Positions 21,961 to 31,430 of a stretch of 40,000 nt of DNA are shown here, in pieces (position 1 is the first letter of the stretch; every line of letters begins with the position of its first letter). The stretch covers positions 31,034,527-31,074,526 of the forward strand of contig CM022672.1 in the NCBI GenBank assembly GCA_012295275.1, in the 5' to 3' direction. Under the pieces are notes generated by a model. That model had not been told where the DNA came from and ran no database searches. It was given only the letters and a program-made list of their open reading frames with translations. The stretch is from Chrysomallon squamiferum. Taxonomy: Eukaryota > Mollusca > Gastropoda > Neomphalida > Peltospiridae. Position numbers and translations under genes: made by a program.

Positions 21961-22060
21961 AAAGCCCATATTAGTAAATTTTAAACATTACATCACCTCA
22001 GTTGAAAATCTTAATATTTGATTAAATCTGCTCTTTTTTTAAAACTTCTATTCTCTATAG

Positions 22061-22098
22061 TTTGGAGGAAAGAAACATTTCCCTTCAGATCTACAGAG
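22061..22098 (+). CDS. slit: slit exon, 5' part of D3 LRR1 (split, provisional)
   Basis: After ctctatag the sequence reads LEERNISLQIYR in the frame left open by the D3 N-cap exon, matching the start of the first D3 LRR in position. It then stops resembling coding sequence: the next bases are gcctga, a poor GC donor, and the frame runs into stops. The remainder of the LRR appears 105 bp further on. This may be a real extra intron, an insertion, or an assembly error next to the 1.3-kb repeat array. Confidence 0.55.
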
Positions 22099-22203
22099 GC
22101 CTGAATTTGAAAAACATTCAGCATATAATTTTAAGAATTTGTTTTTATTTTAAAATTTAAAAAAATATACAGGAAATATGACAATGAAATTGCCACATTA
22201 TAG

Positions 22204-22242
22204 ATGGACTGTTTCATAAGAAACTGCCGAACCTGCAAATTT
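22204..22242 (+). CDS. slit: slit exon, 3' part of D3 LRR1 (frame off by one)
   Basis: Between cattatag and gtaagt, the sequence reads DGLFHKKLPNLQI when joined to the upstream half, matching the G-x-F-x-K-L-P-x-L ending of this LRR in known Slits. The two halves total 77 nt; 75 or 78 nt would be needed to join the next exon in phase 2. A one-base shortfall, for example in the CAAATTT run at the end, would explain it. Without that, the next LRR is out of frame. Confidence 0.6.
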
Positions 22243-23804
22243 GTAAGTACTTTATTTATTTACATTTCAAATATAAGTATTTAATATATTTCTTTATATA
22301 TTTTTATATCAGACCACAGATGCTGAAATTTAATCAGATTTCTGATACAGCTAAAAGATGTTTTTTTTTTTTTTAGTAAATTCTTGTTTTAATGGGTGCA
22401 TTAGAAAGAAGGAGGAAATTTCTCAAGTTACAAATGTTTTCTAGTTCATTTTATTGTTTCTAATATGAGGCAATAATTCAGAGTCCAGAAAATATGCTTT
22501 TTAACAGTAGCTAACAGTATTTTAATAAACCAAAAATAATATATATATATTAATTTTTATAGAATTTTATTAAGTGATTTATTACTTCTTTTTTTCTTTC
22601 ACAAGCACATAAAGTTAAATCTCTGTAACCATAATAAGCCTATCAAGTAAAGTGTGTGTATTTATATCTATATCTATATCTATATCTATAATCTATATAT
22701 CTATATATATAGATATATTTACACACACACATATTACACAAGGTAACATACAGTGTTTTAAGATCTAACAACATTTAAAAAGTTCTTTGGAAGTGTTTAC
22801 ATGAGCCTGCGCAACAAGAGTTTTTAACAGATCTATTGTTTAACTTTCCCCAGCGTGTTGTTATAACACTTCTGTTTGTTTTCTCATTAAATAACCAGCT
22901 CCTTTCTTTACCACTGTTATCTGCTTGGCCCTGCACCAGGCCTTGTTGATATGCATTTAACAGTTGGGAGGTTCAGATAATGGCCGTTCTTTCTTTCCTG
23001 TGTGTTTTCCTCCCAGCTCAGTTGACTCACCGTGGCTGGGGAATGTTGACTGTCTAAATGTTTGCCTAATGGGTTATGCAACTTTGACCTCTTTGGAAGT
23101 TTCTCACTAATTGCTTTGAACTTCGGGTTGTGTGATGTTGTTGGGGGTCTCTGCAGCTGCATTGTAAATATTGTTGAAAAAAACGTTTCTGTGTTGTTTT
23201 GTCGGTCTTGTGTTTAAACGTGCAAAGAAGTGTAAGAATTCTCCACCTTGATTAACGGTTTCTTCTCTCTCTCTCTTTCTCTCTCTCTATGTATATATGT
23301 GTGTGTCTGTGCATGTGTGCGTGTATTAGAATTGTTATAGAATTTTACTATGTCAGGTGATTTATTACTTCCTTTTTTACTTTATTTATTTTTATTTTGT
23401 GTGTGTGTGTGTGCGTGCACATGTGAACATGAATGTGGGATTGTGTGCATGTGTATGTATGTTTTTTGTATATGTTTATCCATAATGAAAAATGTAGTCA
23501 ACTGTAATTTATAGAAAACATATTTTTTAAATTGCTATTTTATTTTAATCTTAGTTTTGTTAAAATAAAATAAAATTCTCCCTCTCTTTCTTTCTCTCTC
23601 TCCCTCCCTCCTCTGTGTGTTTGCATGTTTGTTTGCATGTTTGCATGTTGTCTCTCTGTGTGAGTCTGTGTGTGTGTGTGTATTCATAATTAACAATGAC
23701 CAAAATTTCAGATTTGTTTTGCTATTTGTCATTACATAAATGTCACCTAGACGTGCTCTCATCAACCCAACTGTGTGTTTCACCTGTGTATGAAATACTT
23801 TCAG
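22243..23804. other. Intron between D3 LRR1 and LRR2
   Basis: AT-rich sequence, ATCTAT repeats (22664-22715), a CA patch, then an unusually complex, balanced-composition block at about 22790-23170, then CT and GT tracts (23262-23300, 23396-23420, 23580-23690). No exon recognised. Confidence 0.75.
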
Positions 23805-23876
23805 GGATCTGAATGATAATCATCTGGAAGTGATTGAAGATGGGGCTTTCCGAGGAGCAGACAAAATAACTGACCT
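23805..23876 (+). CDS. slit: slit exon: D3 LRR2
   Basis: 72-nt exon, tttcag to gtaagt, reading DLNDNHLEVIEDGAFRGA then DKITDL. It matches the second D3 LRR (I-E-x-G-A-F-x-G-A). Its donor is followed within 16 bp by a 31-bp intronic tandem repeat. Confidence 0.95.
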
Positions 23877-24623
23877 GTAAGTGTCTTCCAGCAGTAAATG
23901 ATTAGTTTCATTTTAGCAGTAAATGATTAGTTTCGTTTTAGCAGTAAATGATTAGTTTCATTTTAGCAGTAAATGAAATTTTTCATTTTAATAAAGGACC
24001 TATCCCTCCATAGAATATGGGGTTCTGTACTTTTAATATAAACAGTATAAACAGTTATTCTTTCCTTAACTATAAAGCATTACCTTAATCTTTATTACTC
24101 TTCTGAAACATTTTAATGATAACCTCAATCATTTATAATTGTAAATAATTTCTGTGTTTTTTGTCATTAGTTTTATGTTAATAGCAGATATCCCCCTCTT
24201 TAGAATAAGGGGTCGGTGTTTTTAATATTAACAACAAAGAGTTATGCATTCATTAATTATGCTTATCTTTATTTATTTGCTAATGCATCCATTTTATTAT
24301 AGTGTCTGTTGTTTATAAGCAATTGTAAGCTAAACGTTAATTTAGGTTTCTCTTTTGCTATTAGTTTCAAGCTTAAGGACATATGTTATGATAAACTTTT
24401 AAGGGAGAAGATTATTATATAAATAAATAAACATTTTTTATGCTAGTTTTTATTATTTTTTTTAATTATATTTATTTTATCAGTTTATCAATTTAAAAGA
24501 GCAGAGAGGAAAAGAGTGATAAATAAATATTATGTTTTAAATTTTTGCCTTATAAGGAGTTATTTATAAATTTGTTTATTTGTTTGTTTGTTTGTTGTTT
24601 ATTTGTTTATTTATTTTAAACAG
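23877..24623. other. Intron between D3 LRR2 and LRR3
   Basis: Begins with the 31-bp repeat just after the donor. Two diverged segments near 24000 and 24180 share CCCTC...AGAAT...GGGGT...TTTTAATAT...AACA, suggesting an older ~190-bp duplication. The remainder is AT-rich. Confidence 0.75.
23893..23990. repeat. 31-bp tandem repeat after D3 LRR2 donor
   Basis: AGCAGTAAATGATTAGTTTC plus ATTTT is present four times, the last copy diverged. Confidence 0.9.
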
Positions 24624-24695
24624 GAGACTTACAAATAACAGACTTACTCAGCTTTCTGGAAAAGTTTTTCACGGCTTACAACAAGTGAAAACATT
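24624..24695 (+). CDS. slit: slit exon: D3 LRR3
   Basis: 72-nt exon, aaacag to gtgagt, reading RLTNNRLTQLSGKVFHGL then QQVKTL. It matches the third D3 LRR of Slits (L-x-S/N-N-R-L ... F-x-G-L). Confidence 0.95.
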
Positions 24696-25169
24696 GTGAG
24701 TTTCTCTATTGTTAATTCATACTGTTTTGAGTAAAACAACAAAATTCATGTTTATAATATTTACATTGCTGTTCAGTATTAATGTTCCTTAAACAATATT
24801 TATTTTCTAAATTTATTATAATAATGAATAAAACTATTAATGAGTTTCTTAAACTGAAGTAAAAACGTAACTGAATTTTTACTTTTTATATATTTTTATT
24901 TTAAATTTATTATTAAAAATAGTCAACTGTTTACAATTTTTATGTTAATGATTTGCATAAAATGGATTCAAAACAAAAGTTAATATTAGTATGGATTTTT
25001 TTTTTTTTTCTAAATTTATCATAATAATAAACAATTGTTTACAATATTTACATATATGTTAGTCATTTCCTTAAACTGGACTGAACAAAAAACTGAATTT
25101 TTTTTTTTTAACATTGTTGTTCTATTTAGTATTCCTATAAAAAAAAAAAAAAATTTTGTTTGGTTTCAG
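24696..25169. other. Intron between D3 LRR3 and LRR4
   Basis: Three diverged units of about 120-140 bp with TTTATAATATTTACAT, TTCCTTAAACTGGA-like and AAACTGAATTTTT stretches. No coding sequence seen. Confidence 0.7.
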
Positions 25170-25241
25170 AATGTTGCGTGGAAACCGAATAACTTGTCTG
25201 AATAACATCACATTTACTGAAACACCCAAACTCAGATTACT
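25170..25241 (+). CDS. slit: slit exon: D3 LRR4
   Basis: 72-nt exon, tttcag to gtgagt, reading MLRGNRITCLNNITFTET then PKLRLL. The M-L-R-x-N-R-I-T-C motif is characteristic of the fourth D3 LRR. N-I-T is a possible glycosylation site. Confidence 0.96.
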
Positions 25242-25259
25242 GTGAGTGTCTTTATTTTT

Positions 25260-25307
<48 letters not shown>

Positions 25308-25716
25308 CACACATACAGGGTGTAGTGGTTAACATCTAAAGATACCAGTTTTATCCTGTGAAGGTTAGAATGCCAAATTGCAGCAAGGCTCTGCCGAGCT
25401 GCATTTGACAGTAATAAACTTGTTTCTTTTATCCTTGCAATCCTAAACAAAACAAGAATTTATTTTCTCAACTCACCACTTTTGAGAGTAATAGACTCAC
25501 ACAGTTAAATACAAAGGAAGTAAATTTGATTAATATATTTGTAAACAGCAACCAATTTATCGAAGTGCAGAAGTCCATCCCATGAACCAATATTTTTGGG
25601 CAATGCCCAAAATACTACACATGCACATTCATAAACTCAGGCACACCCCACACACACACACACACACACATTCATAAACTCAGGCTGGCACACACACACC
25701 CACACACACACACACA

Positions 25717-25751
<35 letters not shown>

Positions 25752-25787
25752 ACAAAATGAACAGCTTGTGAATATTTCTGTTTTCAG
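25242..25787. other. Intron between D3 LRR4 and LRR5
   Basis: CA microsatellites (25261-25306 and 25640-25748) flank a SINE-like element. No coding sequence. Confidence 0.85.
25316..25520 (+). mobile_element. SINE-like dispersed repeat, copy 1
   Basis: A sequence shared with about 31195-31430. GGTGTAGTGGTTAACATC resembles a tRNA-type A box, and GGTTAGAATGCC (25363-25374) resembles a B box (GGTTCGAATCC) at a tRNA-like spacing. Shared downstream blocks include GCCGAGCTGC-type and CTCA-CTCAC...TTGAGA sequences. The element family is not identified; tRNA origin is inference. Confidence 0.6.
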
Positions 25788-25859
25788 CTCTCTCTATGAC
25801 AACCAGATCAGGTGTATAACCCAGGGAGCCTTTGACAGACTCCACTACCTGTCAACACT
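25788..25859 (+). CDS. slit: slit exon: D3 LRR5
   Basis: 72-nt exon, tttcag to gtgagt, reading SLYDNQIRCITQGAFDRL then HYLSTL, the S-L-Y-D-N-Q-I repeat that closes D3 before its cap. Confidence 0.96.
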
Positions 25860-26204
25860 GTGAGTACACCCAGATAATCTGTGTCTATCCTCACTCTTTT
25901 TCCAGTTCTAACTGGTCATCTCAAACATTAAATCCTTTATTTGTTGAAAATGTCTAATGACAGCACTTTCGGTTGTTCTCTGTTTGAATCTTTTTAACGT
26001 TAGACGGATGTTTCTGTTAAAACTGTCAAATAATTTTGTTACAAAATGTGAAATAGTTGGTGATGCAGGAGAATTTCAGTTTGTGAATTATACTTGTTAG
26101 TTTGTGTGAGTTAGAATTTATTAAACAGTGAAGTGAACTGATTTTTGTAGGAAGGGAAAAACTTAAATTACAAAATACATAATATTATCTCATTCAGTTT
26201 GTCA

Positions 26205-26266
<62 letters not shown>

Positions 26267-26419
26267 TTCTCAGTCTCTCTGTCTATTTATGTTTTTCACT
26301 CTCCGTATCTGTCCCTCTCTTAGTGTCTCACTGTCTATCTCACATTATCATTAAATTAATTTCACATGCTCAGTTACGAAATGAAGAATGTTTTTATTAT
26401 AAAATTGTCTTTGTTACAG
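25860..26419. other. Intron between D3 LRR5 and D3 C-cap
   Basis: Unique AT-rich sequence with a (CT)n microsatellite at 26208-26262. No coding sequence. Confidence 0.85.
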
Positions 26420-26583
26420 AAACTTGATGGCGAATCCGTTCAATTGTAACTGTCACCTGGGCTGGCTGTCTGAGTGGCTGAAGCGCAGGAACGTCATAAC
26501 AGGCACACCCACCTGCCACGCCCCTCACAGTCTGAAAAACACACCCATTCAGGACTTGAAACAGAAAGATTTTGTTTGTGAAG
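26420..26583 (+). CDS. slit: slit exon: D3 LRR C-terminal cap (LRRCT3)
   Basis: 164-nt exon, gttacag to gtaaaa. It begins NLMANPFNCNCHLGWLSEWL and contains RRNVITGTPTCHAP and IQDLKQKDFVCE. N-P-F-N-C-N-C-H-L-x-W-L is the Slit D3 cap signature. Exit is phase 1. An AT-rich perfect inverted repeat begins about 20 bp after the donor. Confidence 0.97.
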
Positions 26584-26619
26584 GTAAAAAAAATATATAT
26601 ACATATATTTGAATGCTTG

Positions 26620-26651
<32 letters not shown>

Positions 26652-27249
26652 AGCATTCAAATATTTTTACTTTTTACTTCTTTTGTGATATGAATTTTAT
26701 TTTTTATTGTTAGAAATGTTACAAGTAACTAGTTATAAATATCAATTTAATACTGAAAAAAAAATAAAAAATAAAAATAATAAAATAAATAATAATAAAA
26801 TAAACAAATGTTATACTAGTAAAATAAAATAAAATAAATTTTTATGCTCTATTCCAGTTTTAATTTTTGTCTGTCAGAAATGACATTGAATGTAAAAAAA
26901 AGAAATAATTGTAATTTTATAGTTTGTCATAAAATAAAAGAAAAAAAAAAGAAAGAAAGAAAGAAAGACAAATACTGAATTAAAATAAATTAAGGAATAA
27001 AAAAAAAAAAAAATTAAGTAAGAAAAAGAAAAAAGAATGAAATAAAATAAAATAAATCAATCATTTTAGAGTTTAATATGACAATCAGACTAAATCTCAG
27101 TGCAGATTTCACATCATAAAACATTTTTTTACACTCCATTTTTTATAATTGATGTTTTACTATTCTATTTATTTATTTATTTATCTGTCTATCAATTTAT
27201 TTATTTATTTATTTATCTATTTATTTATTTATTATTATTGTTTTTATCC

Positions 27250-27306
<57 letters not shown>

Positions 27307-27404
27307 TTATTTTTATTTTGTTGTTATTTTTATTTTGTTAAATTTTTTTTTGTTTTTGTTTTTTCTGTGATTTTTTTATTTTTTATTTTTTTGTTTATTT
27401 TCAG
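26584..27404. other. Intron between D3 C-cap and linker exon
   Basis: An inverted repeat with a TA core (26605-26664), A-rich tracts (26757-27050), then TTTA, ATT and T-rich tracts (27165-27400) up to the linker exon acceptor. Confidence 0.85.
26605..26664. repeat. Perfect 14-bp inverted repeat with TA core
   Basis: ATATTTGAATGCTT at 26605-26618 is mirrored as AAGCATTCAAATAT at 26651-26664, enclosing a (TA)n run that is itself self-complementary. In RNA this could form a long hairpin just after the D3 C-cap donor. Confidence 0.85.
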
Positions 27405-27473
27405 AAAGAAACAACAGTGTTCATGTCGGCTGCAACACTGGAATCACTCCATGCTGTCACACAACTGACATGG
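27405..27473 (+). CDS. slit: slit exon: short linker exon before D4 N-cap
   Basis: 69-nt exon between a long T-rich tract ending ttttcag and gtaaac. It reads ERNNSVHVGCNTGIT then PCCHTTDM, and is phase 1 on both sides, so it could be skipped without changing frame. It corresponds in position to the short linker between the D3 C-cap and the D4 N-cap. Three cysteines (GC, CC) are present, unlike the vertebrate linker, which points to a lineage-specific version. Confidence rests on the fitting phases and splice sites. Confidence 0.8.
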
Positions 27474-28040
27474 GTAAACAGTTTAAAATGTTTTAGTAAA
27501 CAACAAACATTTTAGTAAACAGTTTACAGTGTTTGTAAAAGAAGGGTTTTATCATGTTTACCACTACTCAGTGAAAATTAAAAACTCAGTAATTATAAAA
27601 TTTTAAAATTAAATTCTTTTGGTGAATTTTTTTAAAAATAAATTTATTAGGTTTTTTTTCCATGTGTGACAAGTTTTTGGATGACCAAATATTTAAAACA
27701 GTATTCATCTCAGGTTGTTCTTTACTTTCACTTTCAGTTGTTTTGTTGTTGTTTACATTGTTTTTTATTATTATTGTTGTTGTTGTTGTTGTTGTTGTTG
27801 TTATTTGTTGTTATTAAAACTATTATTGGGTTATTTTTATTTTTTTGATACTGTTCTGTGTTAACTTTATTTATTATTTTTGTTATTATTGTTATTATTA
27901 TTACTGTTGTCAAACTGAAAATACATTATTATTATTATTATTATTGTTATGGTTATTGTTACTTTTATTTTTTGGAGGTGGTGGTGGTTTTTTTTTTGCT
28001 GTACGTAACACTTTAATTTTTGTGTTTTGAATAAAAAATA

Positions 28041-28233
28041 TCTATCTATCTATCTATCTATCTCTCTATCTATCTCTCTATCTATATATCTATCTCACTA
28101 TATATCTATCTGTCTGTGTCATATTGTCCGAAATCATTATCTATCTATCTATCTATCTATCTATATATCTATCTCTCTATCTATCTCTCTATCTATATAT
28201 CTATCTCACTATATATCTATCTGTCTGTCTACA

Positions 28234-28286
<53 letters not shown>

Positions 28287-28290
28287 CTAT
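28041..28290. repeat. ATCT microsatellite, internally duplicated
   Basis: Two ATCT blocks share an interrupted pattern (TCTCTCTATC, TATATATC, TCTCACTATATATC, TGTCTG) at about 28041-28112 and 28141-28230. Between them lies TTGTCCGAAATCATTAT, close to the TTTGTCCGAAATACATT of the downstream donor array. Confidence 0.85.
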
Positions 28291-28379
28291 GTAACCATTT
28301 TGAGTCTGTGTGTCTGCAGCCTTTGTTAACTTTATTAATTGATTTTCCAGTCACTGACAGAAAACACTTTAATTACTAT

Positions 28380-29110
28380 CACTGGACACAACAGAACTGT
28401 ACGTAACACTTTAATTATTGTCACTTTGTCCGAAATACATTCCACTGGACACAACAGAACTGTACGTAACACTTTAATTACTATCACTGGACACAACAGA
28501 ACTGTACGTAACACTTTAATTACTGTCACTTTGTCCAAAATACATTCCACTGGACACAACAGAACTGTACGTAACACTTTAATTACTGTCACTCGAACTG
28601 AATTCCACTAGACACAACAGTTCGTAACACTTTAATTAATCACTAGACATTCCACTGGACACAACAGAACTGTAACTTTAGTAACACTTTAATTACTGTC
28701 ACTTTGTCCGAAATACATTCCACTGGACACAACAGAACAGTACGTAACACTTTAATTACTGTCACTTTGTCCGAAATACATTCACTGGACACAACAGAAC
28801 TGTACGTAACATTTTAATTACTGTCACTGGACACAACAGAACTGTATGTAACATTTTAATTACTGTCAGTTCTCACTTCATTCTCTTACATCAGTGAGAC
28901 TGGGCATTTGAGAAAGACAGTTCCATTTATGAAGTATGGAAACATTAAAATCTTTGTGAAATAATTTGTCATACTTCTCAAATTGTAGTACATTATAATA
29001 ATTGAATTTAAAAATTACAAGGGTACAGAAAAAGAAAGTATGTTACTAAAACTTTGTGTGACATAATTTACTACTTCTCTTCTCACTGGACACAACAGAA
29101 CTGTATGTAA
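28380..29110 (+). repeat. slit: Tandem copies of the D4 N-cap exon 3' end plus donor; exon core not found
   Basis: About ten copies of CACTGGACACAACAGAACT followed by gtacgt, gtatgt or a variant, in 42-63 bp units. Copies begin near 28380, 28443, 28485, 28548, 28606, 28652, 28720, 28783, 28825 and 29084. In the better units the frame leading to the donor reads IPLDTTEL, the expected last residues of an LRR N-cap, and the donor phase fits the next LRR exon. The expected C-x-x-x-C-x-C...V-x-C-S core upstream of this is absent between 27474 and 29306. In several units the frame reads C-P-K-Y directly before IPLDTTEL, as though the middle were deleted. Either the true exon is collapsed in the assembly or the gene copy has lost it. 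Confidence 0.75.
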
Positions 29111-29306
29111 AATTTTAATTGTGTATTAGTAACTGAATTTGAGAAAAAGGACAAGTGTGGAAATTAAAATTGTACTTGAAGTGTTGATATATTTAAAACG
29201 TTTGTATAAAATAATTTACTACTTCTCTGCTATCGTAGTGTATTAGTGACTGAATTTTTAAAAAAATGTGTGATTTGGTTGTGATGATTTTTTTATTTCT
29301 GTTTAG

Positions 29307-29375
29307 ATATCTGGACGTGAATGAGATCACTGCGATTCCTCGGGAAATTGGTTTACTCACCAAAATGGAAAGATT
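29307..29375 (+). CDS. slit: slit exon: D4 LRR1
   Basis: 69-nt exon, tttag to gtaaat, reading YLDVNEITAIPREIGLLT then KMERL. It matches the first D4 LRR, which is also one residue shorter than the others in vertebrate Slits. It starts in phase 2, fitting the ...TTEL donor units upstream. Confidence 0.94.
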
Positions 29376-29418
29376 GTAAATATTTTCCTTCTGTTTGTCA
29401 CTTTTCATAAATTACTGG

Positions 29419-29477
<59 letters not shown>

Positions 29478-29624
29478 CTTTCATTAAAAAAAAAATTAAA
29501 TCTGAAATTACTGTTTCATATTTGAATATATTAAAATCGTCAAATCTGTGACTGAATACTTTTTAAATGTTAAAATATGTTGTTATCTTTTCTTTTGATT
29601 ATCTAAACTTTTCATTTTTTCCAG

Positions 29625-29696
29625 AGATCTTAGTCACAACAAGCTGGAAACTCTTCCAAAGTCAATTTTCTCAAACCTCACATCACTTTCAACCCT
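29625..29696 (+). CDS. slit: slit exon: D4 LRR2
   Basis: 72-nt exon, ttccag to gtaagt, reading DLSHNKLETLPKSIFSNL then TSLSTL. It matches the second D4 LRR (D-L-S-x-N-x-I/L ... F-S-N-x-T-x-L). Confidence 0.95.
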
Positions 29697-30403
29697 GTAA
29701 GTTTTCATCAGTAATACTTTAACTCTCTATATATTTTGGTGACTTGTACATGTATGCAGTTTGTTAAATGATATTTATTCAAAATATAAGTAAGCCAAAG
29801 GAAGAATATAATAATAAATTCTGCTAGTGCCTGAAATGAGATGACATGCAACATTACATTGATAGAATTGTCTCCCTTTGCAACAAGCAAACTATGTTAA
29901 CTGATTTACAGACATATTTGATAGCTGGTATTAAGAAAATGTTGACAAACCTTCATCAAAAATGCTTAGAACTGGATTTGAGATGTGTTTTGAAGATAGA
30001 CTGAGAATAGACTCTAAGTCTAAACATGAATTCCATTTATATTTCATTTTACAGATTATAGATATAGACTGCAGGATTTTTTATATATCATATTTTTTAT
30101 ATTTTTGTAGCTAAAATGAAAGTTTCTGTTTTAAAAAAAAATTCCAGAATCTGTAAGATATCACTAGTTTCTGCTGCTTGAGAAATGTTTTTTGGATAAA
30201 ATATTCTCAACCAGTATAAAGTTATTTTATCCTTGAAAATAAAAAAAAAAAAAAAAAAAATGGTTTAACAAGCCATATTCGCAAATGATGAATTTATCAT
30301 CCAGCAACTGGTTAAAAAAAATCATTTTGATTTAAATGACCTTTATTCATGAGATTTAAAATTCTTTTGTTTTTTTTTTTTTTATTTTTTTGTGTTTTTT
30401 CAG
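29697..30403. other. Intron between D4 LRR2 and LRR3
   Basis: Unique AT-rich sequence with a poly-A run (30240-30260) and T-tract before the acceptor. The shorter preceding intron (29376-29624) holds a (GA)n microsatellite at 29424-29473. Confidence 0.85.
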
Positions 30404-30475
30404 TATTTTGAGCTACAACAACTTACAATGCATGGCAGAAAACAGTTTGGCAAGTTTGAAAGATTTACGAATTCT
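30404..30475 (+). CDS. slit: slit exon: D4 LRR3
   Basis: 72-nt exon, tttcag to gtgagt, reading ILSYNNLQCMAENSLASL then KDLRIL. I-L-S-Y-N-x-L-x-C is diagnostic of the third D4 LRR. Confidence 0.96.
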
Positions 30476-30983
30476 GTGAGTTTTACTTGTCATTTATTTT
30501 GTTAGTTATCACATTATAACTGACATTTTCTTTTTCGATAAAAATATTTCACTGTAAATAAAAAAATATATATATAAATAAAATAAAATAAAAAAAGATA
30601 TGCATATGTTTAATATGAGTATTTTGTCATTTATATGTCAGTTATCATATATAATTTAGATGGTTTTATTTCTTTAATAAAAGTTTGAAATAGTTAAAAG
30701 AAATAAATGAATAAAATAAATGAAAAAGGAATTAAATAAAAGAAAGTAATAAATAAATAAATAAAAATATAATAAAAAAATATCAAAAAATAAATAAAAT
30801 AAATAAAATAAAATAAATAAATTAAAATAAATTAATAAAATAAAATAATAAAAAAATAAAATAAAATAAATTAAAATAAATAAAAAATAAAATAACATTT
30901 TCCTCTTCTTTATTTATGTAATGTATTTATTATTATTTATTATGCATATTGATCAGTTGTTAACAGAGTGTTGTTATTTGCAG
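30476..30983. other. Intron between D4 LRR3 and LRR4
   Basis: Mostly AAAT/AAATA simple sequence (30690-30895). No coding sequence. Confidence 0.9.
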
Positions 30984-31055
30984 ATCTCTACATGGCAATG
31001 ATCTGTCAAGTATTCCTTATGGAGCTTTCAAAGACCTCACAGCCATTACACACAT
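30984..31055 (+). CDS. slit: slit exon: D4 LRR4
   Basis: 72-nt exon, tttgcag to gtaagt, reading SLHGNDLSSIPYGAFKDL then TAITHI (last codon split AT+A). S-L-H-G-N-D is strictly conserved in the fourth D4 LRR; D4 mediates dimerisation and heparan-sulfate binding in characterised Slits. Confidence 0.96.
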
Positions 31056-31194
31056 GTAAGTGAACACCAGACTTTCACTAACACTGACCTGTGTCCATAG
31101 TTACTAACAAAAAACAAAAAAAAAACTATTTTTTTTTACAGAAATGGTGAAAATTAATCTCTGGTATTTGATATTTATTGTCCATGTGAAGGTT

Positions 31195-31430
31195 GGTAAG
31201 GAATAACTGGTTGATTCTGTGTTAATATATCAGTTTTATTCTGAGAAGGTTAGAATGCCAGATTCGGCAATGCTCAACCGAGCTGCTGTCACCATTCAGC
31301 CTGATCTGAACTTATCATTATTTCTTTTATTACTGCAGTTTTGAACAGCACAAAAACTAAATTAAATTAACTGTTTCATTTCTCATCTCACTGATCTTGA
31401 GATTAACAGATTAACTAATCTATTAACCTT
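31195..31430 (+). mobile_element. SINE-like dispersed repeat, copy 2
   Basis: Matches copy 1 at TCAGTTTTATTCTGAGAAGG, GGTTAGAATGCC (31248-31259), ACCGAGCTGC, TTTCTTTTATTACTGCAGTT and TCTCATCTCACTGATCTTGA. The A-box region is degraded. The two copies differ by many substitutions and by an insertion after the GAGCTGC block, so they are old. Confidence 0.6.

Larger units (their letters stand above)
20420..22060. other. Intron between D3 N-cap and D3 LRR1
   Basis: A T-tract, one decayed copy of the preceding exon end (20565-20660), the 1.3-kb minisatellite, then a short AT-rich stretch. Confidence 0.85.
27474..29306. other. Region where the D4 N-cap exon should lie
   Basis: AT-rich sequence, TTG/ATT tracts (27760-27960), a duplicated ATCT microsatellite (28041-28290), the D4 N-cap donor array (28380-29110), and three diverged ~130-bp units with ATAATTTACTACTTCTCT (28925-29255). 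No segment with the N-cap cysteine core was found on either strand. Confidence 0.75.
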
